This document shows, in pieces, positions 49,344 to 58,199 of a stretch of 64,000 nt of DNA; position 1 is the stretch's first letter, and every line of letters starts with the position of its first letter. Made by a program: the position numbers and the translations under genes. The notes beneath the pieces were generated by a model, which had not been told where the DNA came from, did not search any database, and saw nothing but the letters and a program-made list of their open reading frames with translations. Origin of the DNA: Apostichopus japonicus (Eukaryota; Echinodermata; Holothuroidea; Aspidochirotida; Stichopodidae); assembly GCF_037975245.1 (NCBI RefSeq), contig NC_092574.1, forward strand, positions 15,449,713 through 15,513,712. The letters run 5' to 3'.

Positions 49344-49642
49344 ATTCCAGTGAACCTTCCATCAGCATAGGAATGGCGCAACTCGGTCTGTAGGACAATC
49401 AACCGCTGGTGGAAAGGCTGGACCGGTACAACGCCAACCAGCCGGACCTTGCCGCCAAGCCCAACTTCACGGCATTCCCACCAGACTTAAAGCTGTCACC
49501 GTGCAAACCGCTCTTCTTTGACATAGTGCTGAACCATATAGAGTTTCCCTCCTTGGACAAGAAACTGAAACAGAATAAATCGGCCGCGCAGGGGGATTTG
49601 GGTGGGTTCCTGCATGGATGGTGGAGTGGGGGTGAAAAGTAA
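49344..49642 (+). CDS. SRP68: SRP68 last coding exon, with an in-frame TAG
   Basis: From 49394 the frame reads DNQPLVERLDRYNANQPDLA, then AKPNFTAFPPDLKLSPCKPL and FFDIVLNHIEFPSLDKKLKQ, ending SGGEK and TAA (49640-49642). DN-x-PLVER, CKPLFFD-x-x-LNH-x-x-FP-x-L and a glycine-rich end after K-rich sequence are the SRP68 C terminus, which in the family helps bind SRP72. Joined to the phase-1 donor of the previous exon, acceptor AG at 49342-49343 restores ILD-SSEPSISIGMAQLGL in frame. A TAG at 49391-49393 then sits directly before DNQ. If TAG itself is the acceptor (exon from 49394), the strong phase-1 donor at 48149 no longer fits; an alternative donor at CAG|GTGG (48132) would. So the gene is either spliced unusually or carries a nonsense codon. 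Confidence 0.75.
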
Positions 49643-51450
49643 CTCTAGATTTGCCAAGATGTTGGAAAAAGGATCAAAAGATCGCGTCTCGCTGGGATCA
49701 AATGCAATCCCCAGTGGGAATCTCAGCAGGCGAATAGGAGTGATATCTTTTACCAACCATGTTATTTTTCTTTTTTACTCTCTTCTTTGGTCTTCATTGT
49801 TACAGTATGTATGTGTTGGCATTATACAGTTACATGATTATATCTGCATGTATTGCATGTCGTGGTTCCGGGTACATTCAGGTGAGGCACCCACAGATTG
49901 ATATATCAAATTTCATAAACATCCATCATAAGACCACAGGAATGACACATGTCAGGTCAAATGGGGTAGTCCAGGTTATTTGGAACTTCAAATCGGTGTA
50001 ACTCCTTTACCCTTAATCTGCGTCCGTGAGGTCTTTTGTATACATAAGCCGGTAGTATTTGGGAGGGCTCTCACTCTTCTCCTGCGTGTGCTGTTATCAT
50101 CTTTTATTTAAGTTTTATTTGATTTGATTTGTTTTTTTTAGTAGAGAAAACCTTGTTGCAATGCAAGCACAAAGATGGGGGAAGGCCAAAAAGAATAACA
50201 CTCACTTTTTTAACGTGGCTTACAAAAAAAAATTGAAGAATATTCAAAAATGGGTATTGGAATTCTATATATTTTGGATTTGGTGTTTGTGTGTTAATCT
50301 CGTTTGGAGAAAAAGAAGAAAAAAACAGCATCTTTATTTGCTGGGGCTTTAAAGTTTTAAAAATGGGTTTCGGTTGTTGATTTCTTGGTCTACAAACATT
50401 GTGGTGCTTGACCGACTGACACTTTATGGGGATGTTAAGGTGACTGAATTTGATATTGGCAGGAGTTATGGATGGTAGTTGGAAGGATTAGGGGTGGGGG
50501 GGGGGGTGGTGAGGCGAAGGATCGAGAAGGAGAAATGAAAATTGAGAGGGAGAATCTTTGAATTGAATTTTCAGTTTGCAGTAGCACAGGTTTACTGATA
50601 AGGCTTTATTTAGAGAAACTTTCAATAAAGCACTCTTCGTGTATATAATTTGGGGTGTGGTAGTCTGAGCGGGGAAGGGGGTGATTGAGACGGCAATGAA
50701 AGGGAGCAACCTTTCCACATTTATGTTGTTTGTGCTATGGTAGTATTGTTTCCTTTTTCAAACTGGAGGGCAAAAATGTAAAAGTTAAGAGTTATCTAAA
50801 ACTAATTCAAAATCAGATTTAGTTAATTAATGAAAGTTAAAGAAAATGATATTGATGGTAGCAGGGGTGCCATGGTATTATTGTTAACTGAATCATCGAT
50901 CATCCATGGGAGGCCACCTCCTTTTTATTGGGAACCTATTGTCAAGCAAACCTATGGATTCAAGCCCTGTCTGGCTGAAGTAAGATGGGGTTATTATTTT
51001 TATCTAGGAGAAATCCATTCTTTTTCCCCTCATGTGAAAATGGTCTTCCAAATGTTTCAAAAAAAATGTCCAAAAAGAATGTACCTGTGTGATTTGGATA
51101 GCCACCTGGTGTGAAGTAAAAGGCCATATCCCACATGTACATGTGACTGCTTAGCATCACTTAATAACTGCCTTCCAGGCTGATATTATAAGTAAAACAT
51201 TATAGAAACTGTCTGTTGTCACCCAACCATCTCAATAGTAGATGCAGGTATCACTAAGAATGTTTATGATAGATGTATTGCATGTTTTGATTAGTATTTG
51301 ATAAGGGATAACATGTTACTGGAGGTATTAACTGTGGTGGGAGGGATGAAGATACATCCTGTCCATGAAGTGATTTGTCATTAAAAAAAAAAATAGTTAT
51401 TTCCAAGCATCTCTTTTTTTTCTACCTTTTACTGGAGTATTATTGTAAAA
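49643..51450. other. SRP68 3' flank and intergenic DNA
   Basis: It probably starts with the SRP68 3' UTR. An AATAAA lies at about 50622, about 1 kb downstream; nearer signals are weak. A G-run lies at 50494-50508. Several open frames in both directions look unstructured. Confidence 0.4.
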
Positions 51451-51465
51451 GGAAAAGCAGAGGTT

Positions 51466-51533
51466 GAGTTTGAGCCAGGGACCTTGACATGCAAAAGCAA
51501 AAGTCTTTACCACTAGACCATTAGGTGGGCCTC
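51466..51533 (-). pseudogene. tRNA-like remnant
   Basis: On the minus strand, TGGTCTAGTGGTAAAGAC (A-box-like, 51503-51520) precedes GGCTCAAACTC (B-box-like, 51466-51476) at tRNA spacing. The B box deviates from GGTTCRANNCC and the acceptor arms do not pair. It is probably a decayed tRNA or SINE head. Confidence 0.45.
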
Positions 51534-51589
51534 TGGTTTCAAAAGCTTTACAAATATTTAAAGATCCTGCTGTTTGGACTTAGTCGTTT

Positions 51590-51875
51590 TTGTAAAAGAT
51601 TTTCTCCACTACTCCCTCACCCCCCGAATAGCTAGTCAGGGGGGAGGGGTGGCGGTGAACTCCATTTGTCCACGTGTGAACCTTGTCAGGGGGAGGGGTG
51701 GTGGCGAACTCCACTTGTCCGTGCCTTTACCTTGTCAGGGGGCCGGGGGTCCGCGACATCACCTTGTCCACACCTTTCCCCTGTCTCCCCTTTGGTACTC
51801 ACCTTATCCACCCTGTCAGGAGGAGGGGGACCGCCCGCCTTCGGGATTCACCTTATCCACTTGTCAGAACTCCTT
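51590..51875 (+). repeat. Imperfect GC-rich tandem repeat of about 60 bp
   Basis: Four or five decayed units share CTTGTCAGGGGGAGGGGTGG and CACTTGTCC/CCTTATCCAC words. GC content is far above the surroundings, and all three plus frames are open because stops are rare. I regard those frames as incidental. Confidence 0.7.
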
Positions 51876-51889
51876 TTGCAAATACTCAC

Positions 51890-51958
51890 CTGGGACTTGA
51901 ACCGATGCAATCCAAACCAATCGCTTACTGAACGATGGAGCTACCAATTACACCATTT
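51890..51958 (-). pseudogene. tRNA-like sequence with long variable arm
   Basis: The minus strand has TGGTGTAATTGGTAGC (A box, 51940-51955), a five-pair anticodon stem ATCGT/GCGAT around loop TCAGTAA, an extra-long variable region and GGTTCAAGTCCC (B box, 51892-51903). The position before the anticodon is C instead of the invariant U, and no 7-bp acceptor stem forms. It is related in plan to the array that follows and may be a diverged founder copy. Confidence 0.5.
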
Positions 51959-52044
51959 CGGTTCCCTCTTGAGAAACTTCGTTTCTTATATTTATACTTC
52001 CACTCCCTCCAGAGAGTAGAAAAGTAAAAGGCTCTGCTTGTACA

Positions 52045-53790
52045 TGAACAGCAGACATGGAGCTTGTCTGGTAATCGAACCAGAGACATGGAGTTTGTCT
52101 GTCTCTCTCCAGTCCAGAGCACTACCAACTGCGCCACTAGAACTGTTGAGAATTAATGCTCGTTTCTAATATTTAAACTTCAAAGTCCAGAAAGGAATCA
52201 GTAAAAGAGCCAAAAATATAAAATGCTGTCTGGGGTTCGAACCGGAGACATGGAGTTTGTCTGTCTCTCCAGTCCAGAGCACTACCAACTGCGCCACTAG
52301 AACTGTTGAGAATTAATGCTCGTTTCTAATATTTAAACTTCAAAGTCCAGAAAGGAATCAGTAAAAGAGCCAAAAATATAAAATGCTCTGTTTGGGGTTC
52401 GAACCGGAGACATGGAGTTTGTCTGTCTCTCGAGTCCAGAGCACTACCAACTGCGCCACTACAACTGTTGAGAATTAATGCTCGTTTTTAATATTTAAAC
52501 TTCAAAGTCCAGAACGGAATCAGTAAAGGAGCAAAAATATAAAATGCTCTGTCTGGGGTTCGAACCAGAGACATAGAGTTTGTCTGTCTCTCGAGTCCAG
52601 AGCACTACCAACTGCGCCACTAGAACTGTTGAGAATTAATGCTCGTTTCTAATATTTAAACTTCAAAGTCCAGAAAGGAATCAGTAAAAGAGCCAAAAAT
52701 ATAAAATGCTCTGTCTGGGGTTCGAACCGGAGACATGGAGTTTGTCTGTCTCTCGAGTCCAGAGCACTACCAACTGCGCCACTAGAACTGTTGAGAATTA
52801 ATGCTCGTTTCTAATATTTAAACTTCAAAGTCCAGAAAGTAATCAGTAAAAGAGCAAAAAATCAAAATGCCCTGACTGGGGATCAAACCGGAGACATGGA
52901 GTTTGTCTGTCTCTCGAGTCCAGAGCACTACCAACTGCGCCACTAGAACTGTTGAGAATTAATGCTCGTTTCTAATATTTAAACTTCAAAGTCCAGAATG
53001 AAATCAGTAAAAGAGCAAAAATATAAAATGCTCTGTCTGGGGTTCGAACCAGAGACATGGAGTTTGTCTGTCTCTCGAGTCCAGAGCACTACCAACTGCG
53101 CCACTAGAACTGTTGAGAATTAATGCTCGTTTCTAATATTTAAACTTCAAAGTCCAGAAAGGAATCAGTAAAAGAGCCAAAAATATAAAATGCTCTGTCT
53201 GGGGTTCGAACCAGAGACATGGAGTTTGTCTGTCTCTCCAGTCCAGAGCACTACCAACTGCGCCACTAGAACTGTTGAGAATTAATGCTCGTTTCTAATA
53301 TTTAAACTTCAAAGTCCAGAAAGGAATCAGTAAAAGAGCCAAAAATATAAAATGCTCTGTCTGGGGTTCGAACCAGAGACATGGAGTTTGTCTGTCTCTC
53401 CAGTCCAGAGCACTACCAACTGCGCCACTAGAACTGTTGAGAATTAATGCTCGTTTCTAATATTTAAACTTCAAAGTCCAGAAAGGAATCAGTAAAAGAA
53501 CCAAAAATATAAAATGCTGTCTGGGGTTCGAACCGGAGACATGGAGTTTGTCTGTCTCTCGAGTCCAGAGCACTACCAACTGCGCCACTAGAACTGTTGA
53601 GAATTAGTGCTCGTTTCTAATATTTAAACTTCAAAGTCCAGAAAGGAATCAGTAAAAGAGCAGAAAATCAAAATGCCCTGACTGGGGATCGAACCGGAGA
53701 CATGGAGTTTGTCTGTGTCTCTCCAGTCCAGAGCACTACCAACTGCGCCACTAGAACTGTTGAGAATTAGTGCTCGTTTCTATATATATA
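52045..53790 (-). repeat. Tandem array of tRNA-Ser-like units (about 161 bp x 11)
   Basis: Eleven near-identical head-to-tail units; the word ACTACCAACT (plus strand) starts at 52121, 52281, 52443, 52604, 52766, 52927, 53088, 53250, 53412, 53572 and 53735. On the minus strand each unit has an A box TGGCGCAGTTGG, a D stem GCGC/GTGC, an anticodon loop CTGGAGA or CTCGAGA, and a variable arm that can pair GAGACA with TGTCTC. A B box GGTTCGAACC follows in most units, and TTTT/TTTTT lies 10-20 bases further on. Both loops give serine anticodons (GGA or CGA), and a long variable arm is the class II feature of tRNA-Ser. No 7-bp acceptor stem forms and the inner anticodon stem is mispaired, so these are tRNA-derived units with intact-looking Pol III promoters and terminators, not standard tRNA genes. 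Confidence 0.88.
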
Positions 53791-54320
53791 ATTATATTTA
53801 TCTTATATATTTAAACTTCACAATATTAGGAGGCAAATAAATAGAAAATCAAATGCATCCTCTGGTGTTTGAACTCAAGACATTTCTTTCAGTTTATTGA
53901 CAATTTCTTTGTACAAAACAATAATAAATATGTAAAATTTTTCAACATAACAACTGCGCCACAGTAACTGTTACTTGAGAAATGATAGGCTTTTCTAATA
54001 TTTTAACTGCAAAATGAGGAAAAGATATACCAAATCAATACATCCTCTGTGAGTTGAAGTCTAGACAGAGAGTATGTCTCATTTCTTTCAGTTTATTGAC
54101 AATTTCTTTGTAAAAAAAAATATAAATATGCAAAATTTTACAACATAGCAACTGCGCCACAGTAACTGTTAATTGAGAAATGATAGGCTTTTCTAATATT
54201 TTAAGTGCAAAATTAGGAAAAGAAATACCAAATCAATACATCCTATGGGAGTTGAATTCTAGACAGAGAGTTTGTCTTACTTTCTAAGTACATAGCACTA
54301 ACCACTGTAACTGTTTAGAA
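53791..54320 (-). repeat. Decayed continuation of the tRNA-like array
   Basis: Three further units (about 53800-53995, 53996-54190, 54191-54315) keep AACTGCGCCAC-AGTAACTGTT and TTCTAATATTT words but have lost the B box. Two contain the shared insert TTTCTTTCAGTTTATTGACA in place of the variable arm region. They look like older edge copies. Confidence 0.7.
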
Positions 54321-54945
54321 ATAATTATTAGTTATTTGATTTGATTTATTTTTTCACGTGCAAATATACAATGTGAAAGGAAGTCTTCTATAAAGCATAC
54401 AATAGCCTAACAATGTAAAAGACTTTGGTCAGAAAAGCATTATTTGGACAATTGCTTCCCAACTGGCAAAGACATATCCCTAACAAACAGTAAACCAGCG
54501 TCGTAAAAGCTTTTTGTCATAAACAATGGTATTATCAATTCTAATAAAATTATTGGGAATTTGTTCACCCAAGTCTTCCGAAGGTTTCTTAAAGGTAGCT
54601 AAGCTTACTCAAAACCATACAAATTTGTCCAATGAAGGTATTTTCAAATACAGGAAATATCCCGGTCATGAAAATTACAATTAAAAAGCAACTCTTTACC
54701 GGACGGCGACAGAGAGGAATGAAAAAAGAGCTTCCAATACCCCGTGTTGGGATTATTACAATAACGATTGACCCAAGAGGTTTTGCGAGCACCATCAAAG
54801 ATGTGAACATATATTATTTTTAAACCCTCCTTTTCAATGGGGTTAAACATAGTAAGTCTCCTTACTTTATCAGTTTTCCCGTTCGAAATCAATCAAAAAT
54901 AGTACTTTGGATCTTATCAATAAAATCTTTTGGAGGGCTAGGCAG
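54321..54945. other. Intergenic, nothing recognised
   Basis: AT-rich, with no recognisable gene or repeat boundary. Confidence 0.45.
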
Positions 54946-56010
54946 ATTCCTTTGGGACCACGTATCTCCCGAACGGCAGCAGATATGGACCTGGGAGTTG
55001 CAAATTTGGGCTCGTAAGCATAGGTTACCCCCTGTTACGTCATTTGGGCGAAATCGATTTTTGGTCAGTTTTGGCAAAAACTGCAAATCAGGTTTTTTGC
55101 CCCCACGCAACACCCAATTCCAAAATAAACTTCAGATTCGTAATCAGCGTGTCGCGCACTACCAGAAAAGATACACATTTATCGCTTTTGCGACAAAAAA
55201 AAATGCACCTCAAAGAAAAGTAAGACCGAAAAACTTTTACGACGAACAAAGTTTATCAAACCTTTTGTTGTCCCCTAAAAGTTTTTCGGTTTTCTATTGT
55301 TCCTCTGAAGTTGCAAACTGAGCGACATAAGTGTCATAAGAGGGTGCTCGACGCATCTTGCCAGTGATACGTGATTTCAAAGCAGTCAAATCAAACCTTT
55401 GTTTGTCATCTTGAGTTTTTTCTTGACATTTATGAATAAATGGGTCAGTTTTGGCAAAAACTGCAAGAGGTGCGTACCCCTAAGGCCTACGTGTTTTTTA
55501 GGTGAAAAAACATTTGTCGCAAAGGCGATAAATGTGTATATTTTCTGGTAGTTCGCGACACGCTGCGGATTACGAATCTGAAGTTTATTTTGGAATTGGT
55601 TGTTGTGTGGGGGCGTGCAGGGGGGGCAAAAAACCTGATTTATGATAAAAAAAATAAATCATATAAACAAAAAGCCTTTCCCGGTCAGATAATTACACGA
55701 AATTGGTGTATAACAAAGACAAGGGTGTCTTCTACTCCACGTCTAATTTTAATGTCGATGGGTGTTTCAGAGAAGACAAGTGAGGGGGTCAAAAGAGGGG
55801 TTTTCCAAATTGTGCACTTATAAAGAATACGTATTTCTATCGGGTCCTTTGGGACCACGTATCTCCCGAACGGAAGCAGATATGGACCCGGGAGTTGCAA
55901 ATTTGGGCTCCTGAGGATCGGTTAACCCCTGTTACGTCATTTGGGCGAAATCGATTTTGGATCGATTTTTGGCAAAAACTGCAAATCAGGTTTTTTCCCC
56001 ACACACTCAA
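54946..56010. repeat. Compound repeat: direct copies plus a foldback
   Basis: The block CTTTGGGACCACGTATCTCC ... GTTACGTCATTTGGGCGAAA ... GGCAAAAACTGCAAATCAGG occurs at 54950-55096 and again at 55848-55995 in the same orientation. In between, 55080-55205 (AACTTCAGATTCGTAATC, GACACGCTG, ATCGCTTTTGCGACAAA) is repeated inverted at about 55505-55640. This could be a transposon with long inverted ends next to a duplicate of its flank. No reading frame with a known family was seen. Confidence 0.7.
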
Positions 56011-56040
56011 CCAACTTAATTAGCAATAAACAGACAAAAC

Positions 56041-56087
56041 CAGGCGCGTATCCAGGGGGCGTTGGGGGCGCGCGCCCCACGGGTAAG
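56041..56087 (+). repeat. Terminus of dispersed repeat family C, copy 2
   Basis: CAGGCGCGTATCCAGGGGGC starts at 56041 and continues through GGGGGCGCGCGCCCC to GGGTAAG, matching 34387-34436. Homopurine sequence follows immediately. Confidence 0.55.
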
Positions 56088-56190
56088 AAAAAGAGGAGAG
56101 AAAAAAAAGAGGAGAAAAAAAGAGGGGAAAAAGAGGAGGAGGAGAGGAAGGAAGGGAAAAGAAAAAGAAGAAAGAGAGAAAAGGAGGGAG
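56085..56190 (+). repeat. 106-base homopurine tract
   Basis: Every base from 56085 to 56190 is A or G on the plus strand (AAAAGAGGAGG-type words). The long open frames across it on both strands are artefacts of missing stop codons. Confidence 0.95.
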
Positions 56191-57189
56191 TAAAAGAAAA
56201 ACGCCAGGACATCGGGAAGAGAACGAGGAACAGTGACATCATTATAGCGCTGATCCCTATTATAAACACAGGGTAGCCAGTGACGGATCGAGGATTTCGG
56301 AAGGGGCCTACCCCTTACACCGACAACTCCATTTTTGACGTTTCCATTTTTCCTCTCTCACTAATGTATCTATATATTATATACTATATATGGTCTATCA
56401 TAACGCGTGTGTGTGTATGGACGCCTTAAATTATTGTACAACTGTGTCATGAAACCAACTGTGGCTGGTCTCGAACTCGACCGAGTCGTCGGGGAACATG
56501 ACGCATTTCGGGAAGGGGTCGACCACCCCCCCCCCGAGCATATTTTTTTTTTATGATATCGCTAGTAATTTTCAAAATAGAAAATGCTTAGATACAACTA
56601 ACAAGGCATGGGAAGTGTCATTTCCAGCGATCTGGGAGTAATTTTCGGCCAAAATGTTTTGTACGCTTCGCGCCAACTGATGGTGGCGCTACGCTTAGAT
56701 AGTTTGCCTACAGACTTCGCCCCTCCCTTGGAAAATCCTCGCTACGCACCTGTTCGAATTTGTTAAGCAAACAGCAGATATCATATCATATCAATGAGCA
56801 TGAAAATGGCGTTCCAGGGTGAACAGCTTCAAAACTGTCTGTGTGTGTAATCAAAGGCGAGGGAGCCCAATTTGATTTGGGGAGCTGTAACGACTTGCCC
56901 GAAAAATATATAACCAATATTTTTCGCGCGCTCCGCTCGCGTTCAACATGTTAATGTTAATATGCATATAAGCAAACATCGGTTATTACATCGCATGCCA
57001 TCGTGTACCGTACGGTCCCTGAAAGTTGCGCAGTACACCGCGGGATACCCATCTAAACAACGAAATGTCTTATGTAGATGGAGAAAAAGCATCTTTTACA
57101 TTAGTAATGGCTAATTAGTCGGCAAAGCTTAGAACTTTATTTTAATTACCAAGGAGGTGATTTTTAATTAATTTCCTTTAGATGTAGCT
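56191..57189. repeat. Nested repeat fragments
   Basis: CAGTGACGGATCGAGG at 56279 looks like a hAT-type left end. A family A module lies inverted at 56620-56708, and CGCTACGCACCTG at 56740-56752 looks like a right end (inverse CAGGTGCGTAGCG). I could not pair ends or find target duplications, so these are probably overlapping, truncated elements. Confidence 0.45.
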
Positions 57190-57310
57190 TTGTCTTGAAA
57201 TTTATTTTTCTTTCAGTATAGGTGCCCGAAAAATTCTCATCATATTGCCCGAATTTTTCAGAAAAAAAATATTGGACGGGGGGGGGTGGCCGCCCCCTAC
57301 GCCTATGTGT
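57190..57310 (+). repeat. Dispersed repeat family B, fragment
   Basis: GCCCGAA words and a G-run lead to GCCCCCTACGCCTATG (57293-57308), the terminus also seen at 677-689. Confidence 0.5.
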
Positions 57311-57763
57311 ATAGTGTTCGGTTTCGGAAATATCTGGTATTTGTTTCATTTCCTTCAACCAAGTTTTATAATAGCCGTTATAAGAGGTTTTAATATTTCT
57401 ACACCAATAAATTAACTGTGTCTGAATTTTCGAAAATTTCCTGACCAACATTCTTCATCATATTTTCCTCTACTCGTGCAATTTTGGCCGGTCTGTTAGG
57501 AGTTCAAGGTTTTTCTATATTGGTTGTCCATAGATGATTTTTTTGGCAACATTATGGGTAAGTTTTGAAGTGAGTTTATTCACGAGAAATATGAATTTTC
57601 AAATTCTGCACAAATAATGGGCTTAAAACCTTCAAAAGTGGACTGTCGGGTATTGTGGGCCGCGACGTAGAATCACCTACAAAAGCAATGATCCACAGGA
57701 CATGCGATGAGGTCAAACATGATGTGTGACTGGTGACAATTTTCAAGCCTGCAAAGTGCCATT
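57311..57763. other. Intergenic, nothing recognised
   Basis: A minus-strand open stretch (57300-57451) reads protein-like in part but has no recognisable family or splice context. Confidence 0.4.
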
Positions 57764-57888
57764 TCCGGTGATCTGGGGGGGGGGTATCAAAACCAGAAAT
57801 TTTCTTGTACGCTGCGCGCCAACCGATGGTGGCGCTCCGCTAAGATAGTAATTCGCGCCCCCCAGGTTAGAAAATCCTGGATACACCC
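57764..57888 (-). repeat. Dispersed repeat family A, inverted copy
   Basis: It contains the inverse of the module at 18-60 and ends AAAATCCTGGATACACCCCTG (57867-57887, written here in parts: AAAATCCTGG / ATACACCCCTG), whose inverse begins CAGGGGTGTATCCAGG. This ties families A and C to one type of DNA element. Confidence 0.6.
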
Positions 57889-58199
57889 CTGGGTACTACA
57901 ATATAATATGCAAGTTTCATTTCACATAGCAACGAAAATGACCGCAAATTTTTAGATGTCAGATGTGCTTAAATAGCAAATGATTACATGAAAGCAGAGT
58001 GTGCGCAGTAAACATTTGGCAAGCCTTAGGAAAGACGTGGGGCTGTGTTCATATTAGAATGGAACAACATACTAAATAAAACAGTTACCTTTAAAATTAG
58101 GAGGTAATATAAAAATATATCATCATAAATATATATGTGAGTAAGGGGGTAAGTCGGTGAGCAATTCATAATAAATATAAAAATCTATAAAAATGGAAA
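57889..58199. other. Spacer
   Basis: AT-rich with no gene. It may include the 3' UTR of the minus-strand LINE that follows. Confidence 0.4.

Noticed and set aside
51574-52019. Overlapping open frames in three plus frames
   Set aside because: GC-rich tandem repeat with few stop codons; all three frames open equally.
52045-53790. Functional tRNA-Ser genes
   Set aside because: No 7-bp acceptor stem and mispaired inner anticodon stem in every unit.
55937-56276. Open frames rich in Lys/Glu/Arg (plus) and Ser/Phe/Leu (minus)
   Set aside because: Produced by the homopurine tract.
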